Assembly: GCA_024072375.1 (NCBI GenBank)
Contig: CP099617.1
Span: forward strand, 3,107,001-3,171,000
DNA: 64,000 nucleotides
Origin: Sphingomonadaceae bacterium OTU29LAMAA1
Lineage (GTDB): Bacteria > Pseudomonadota > Alphaproteobacteria > Sphingomonadales > Sphingomonadaceae
Direction: 5' to 3'
Below, piece after piece: positions 61,935 through 64,000 of this stretch; the first letter of the stretch is position 1; each line of letters opens with the position of its first letter. The position numbers and the translations under genes are program-made. The notes beneath the pieces were generated by a model. That model saw nothing but the letters and a program-made list of their open reading frames with translations, made no database searches and was not told the DNA's origin.

Positions 61935-64000
61935 GGGTCGATCCTTCGGCGAGGAGTTTGGCGAGCGCCGGCCGGCACGAGCCGCAATTGGTGCCCGCTT
62001 TCAACGCGGTGCCGATCGCGGCGACATCGGTCAGGCGTTGGGCGGCGATCGTCGTCAGGATGGTCTTCAGCCCGACATCGAAACAGGCGCAGACGATCGG
62101 ACCGCGATCGACCTGAACGCCGGGCGCGCGACCCGCGAGCAGCGTCGGCGCGGCCTGCGGCTCGGCGAGTTGCTCCACCAGCCAGTCGCGCGGTGGCAGC
62201 GTGCCGTCGCGGGTGACGAACAGCGCCGCGGCCAGCCGCCCGTCGCGCAGGATCGCGATACGGCGCGTTCCCCGTGCCGCGTCGATCGCCTCCAGCCGCT
62301 GCCCCGCCGGCAACAGCGTGTCGAGCGCCGCGGCATCGCCATTTCCTGCAAGGTCCCACGCCGTGCCGCACGGAACCGCGACCCGCGTCGCCCACAGGCA
62401 ATTCGGCCGGGCGGCCAGCTCACCCGCGACGATGACGAAGCCCCGCCACCCCGTCATGACCGCAGTGATCCGCGCCGGCGTCGCCTTGAAGCCCGGCTGC
62501 CCGGAAATCGGGTCGGCGAGCGGGCGCGGCAAAAGCCCGGTGCGGCCACCCGTCGCACTCCGGTCGGTCCAGTGGATCGGCGTGAACAGCTCGCCCGGCC
62601 GCTGCGTCGTCGCGATCCGCACGCGAAACAGGCTGTCCCCCTGCGGCGTCGCAACCCGGGCCAGTGCACCGTCGGCCAGTGCCAATGCGGCGGCATCGTC
62701 GGGATGCACCTCCACCAACGGCTCCTCGCGATGGCGCGCCAGCTTGGGCGACAGGCCGGTCCGCGACATCGTGTGCCACTGGTCGCGATACCGCCCGGTG
62801 TTGAGCGTCATCGGCCAGTCGGCGAGCGGCTTCGCGATCGGCTTCTGCACCACCGGCACCAGCCGTGCACGGCCGTCCGGCGTGGAATAGCGCCCGTCGG
62901 CGAACGGGATGCCGCCCCAGCGGAACGGCGTCATCGCGTCATAGGCGGCATTGCCGGTCGCCGCCTGACCCGGCAGCGCGAACAGGCGCTCGCCCTGATT
63001 TTCATAGGCCGACAGCCGGCAATGTTCGCGCCAGATTTCGGCGGGCCGATCGTAGGCGAAGGCGGTCTTCCACCCCATCCGCCGCGCCACCTGCGTGACG
63101 ATCCACCAGTCGGGCTTCGCCTCGCCGGGCAGCGGCAGGAACGCGCGCTGGCGGCTGATCGTGCGGTCGGAATTGGTGACGGTGCCGTCCTTCTCGCCCC
63201 AGGCGGCGGCGGGCAGGCGGACGTGGGCGTGGACGCTGGTGTCGGTCTCCGCGATCACGTCGCTGACCACGACGAAGGGACACGCCGTCAGCGCCTCGCG
63301 CACCCGCCCCGCGTCGGGCATCGATACGGCAGGATTGGTCGCCATCACCCACAACGCCTTGATCCGCCCGTGGCCGAGTTCGCGGAACAGGTCGACCGCC
63401 TTCAGACCCGGCTTGGTCGCCATATTCGGCGCGGCCCAGAACCGCCCGACGCGCGCGACGTTCTCGGGCGCGAAGTCCATGTGGGCCGCCAGCGTTGACG
63501 CCAGCCCGCCGACCTCGCGCCCGCCCATCGCATTGGGCTGTCCCGTGATCGAGAACGGTGCGGCACCGGGCTTGCCGATGCGACCCGTCGCGAGGTGCAG
63601 GTTGATGATCGCGTTGACCTGATCCGTCCCGCTGAGCGACTGGTTCACGCCCTGGCTGAACATCGTCACCGTGCGCGGCGTCGCGGCGAACAGGTCGAAG
63701 AAGCGCCTGAGGTCGTCCGGCGCAACATCGCATGTGCGCGCCGTCGACCACAGGTCGCTCCCCTCTCCGAACCCGTTCCAGAAATCGTCGGGAGTCGCGA
63801 CGTGGCGCTCCAGATAGGCGTCGTCGACGGCGCCGTTCGCGCGGCACCATGCCAGCAGGCCGTGCATCAGCGCGACATCGGTGCCGGGACGGATCGCGAG
63901 GTGCAGGTCCGCCTCGTCCGCAGTTTCAGTGCGGCGCGGGTCGATCACGACCAGCTTCGTGCCACGCGTCGCACGCGCAGCCATGATCCGCTGATAGACG
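61924..64000 (-). CDS. nasA: Assimilatory nitrate reductase catalytic subunit (partial, N-terminus beyond window)
   Basis: The coding frame runs off the right edge; about 690 C-terminal residues are visible. Molybdopterin-oxidoreductase features are TRGTKLVVIDPRRTETADEA, GVNQSLSGTDQVNAIINLHL, ATGRIGKPGAAPFSITGQPN, LWVMATNPAVSMPD and a molydop-binding domain from about LNTGRYRDQWHTMSRTG. The end is a BFD-like [2Fe-2S] domain (IVCACFDVG and GTNCGSCRPAL), as in NasA proteins that take electrons from a flavoprotein. It reduces nitrate to nitrite in the cytoplasm. Coupled to cobA. The 4Fe-4S N-terminus should lie beyond 64000. Confidence 0.93.
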   Translation of the reverse strand, partial: VYQRIMAARATRGTKLVVIDPRRTETADEADLHLAIRPGTDVALMHGLLAWCRANGAVDDAYLERHVATPDDFWNGFGEGSDLWSTARTCDVAPDDLRRFFDLFAATPRTVTMFSQGVNQSLSGTDQVNAIINLHLATGRIGKPGAAPFSITGQPNAMGGREVGGLASTLAAHMDFAPENVARVGRFWAAPNMATKPGLKAVDLFRELGHGRIKALWVMATNPAVSMPDAGRVREALTACPFVVVSDVIAETDTSVHAHVRLPAAAWGEKDGTVTNSDRTISRQRAFLPLPGEAKPDWWIVTQVARRMGWKTAFAYDRPAEIWREHCRLSAYENQGERLFALPGQAATGNAAYDAMTPFRWGGIPFADGRYSTPDGRARLVPVVQKPIAKPLADWPMTLNTGRYRDQWHTMSRTGLSPKLARHREEPLVEVHPDDAAALALADGALARVATPQGDSLFRVRIATTQRPGELFTPIHWTDRSATGGRTGLLPRPLADPISGQPGFKATPARITAVMTGWRGFVIVAGELAARPNCLWATRVAVPCGTAWDLAGNGDAAALDTLLPAGQRLEAIDAARGTRRIAILRDGRLAAALFVTRDGTLPPRDWLVEQLAEPQAAPTLLAGRAPGVQVDRGPIVCACFDVGLKTILTTIAAQRLTDVAAIGTALKAGTNCGSCRPALAKLLAEGSTHAA

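Noticed and set aside
1..64000. tRNA, rRNA, prophage or integrative element
   Set aside because: No tRNA cloverleaf, rRNA segment, integrase or phage structural gene was recognised by eye on either strand; weak tRNA-like sequences could still be missed without a covariance search.

Overview
The window looks like chromosomal DNA of a Sphingomonas-type alphaproteobacterium. It is GC-rich throughout and has three large TonB-dependent receptors (TBDRs). It carries the TBDR / SapC / cupin-like / tryptophan-halogenase module common in Sphingomonadales and Caulobacterales, and many glycoside hydrolases with Sec or Tat signals. No rRNA, tRNA, CRISPR array, transposase or phage gene was recognised. 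The genus is inferred from gene content and protein style, not from a marker gene.

Layout. (A) 1-4.6 kb, + strand: a partial TIM-barrel hydrolase-like protein, a FadR/GntR-type regulator and a Tat-exported GH127-type beta-L-arabinofuranosidase. (B) 4.8-15.0 kb, - strand: carboxylesterase, short-chain dehydrogenase, TBDR, FAD-linked D-2-hydroxyacid dehydrogenase, MFS transporter, AraC regulator, GntR regulator and FMN-linked L-2-hydroxyacid dehydrogenase. A 15-bp palindromic motif occurs twice before the TBDR and twice before the AraC gene, so this looks like one regulon for a hydroxy-acid or its ester. (C) 15.3-31.3 kb: a beta-glucan-type utilisation locus with a DUF6445-like protein, a GH55-like beta-helix protein, GH16, MFS, GH3, TBDR, SapC, cupin-like protein, tryptophan halogenase-like protein, LacI regulator and DAACS symporter. 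Two perfect GTGAACGTTCAC palindromes lie in the GH3/TBDR divergent promoter. (D) 31.3-44.5 kb: a glucuronate/glucuronoxylan locus with hexuronate-type MFS, D-mannonate dehydratase, GH115 alpha-glucuronidase, GH2, a GntR (UxuR-like) regulator and a 1242-residue TBDR. Five copies of a TTGGT/ACCAA-type operator lie at its two promoters.

(E) 44.6-48.7 kb: an L-fucose-type block. It begins with two decaying genes, a 5'-truncated, frameshifted UxaA-family dehydratase and an aldo/keto reductase with three frameshifts. These are followed by three tightly coupled intact genes: fucose mutarotase, a secreted Asp-box beta-propeller and an L-fuconolactonase-like amidohydrolase. (F) 48.8-51.2 kb, - strand: mesX (DUF1852) and mesD, a folate- and cobalamin-independent methionine synthase pair, behind a textbook cobalamin riboswitch and a 32-bp perfect AT-rich palindrome.

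(G) 51.4-64.0 kb: more ordinary chromosome. It holds mfd, a MerR-controlled glutaredoxin-MauE fusion, a YecA/UPF0149 SEC-C protein, yghU, DUF1993, an ABC exporter, a DUF2975 protein with an XRE regulator, and a cobA-nasA pair for assimilatory nitrate reduction, cut by the right edge.

The strongest leads for new biology are the cluster B regulon with its own operator, the beta-propeller embedded in the fucose operon, and the double (palindrome plus B12 riboswitch) control of mesXD.
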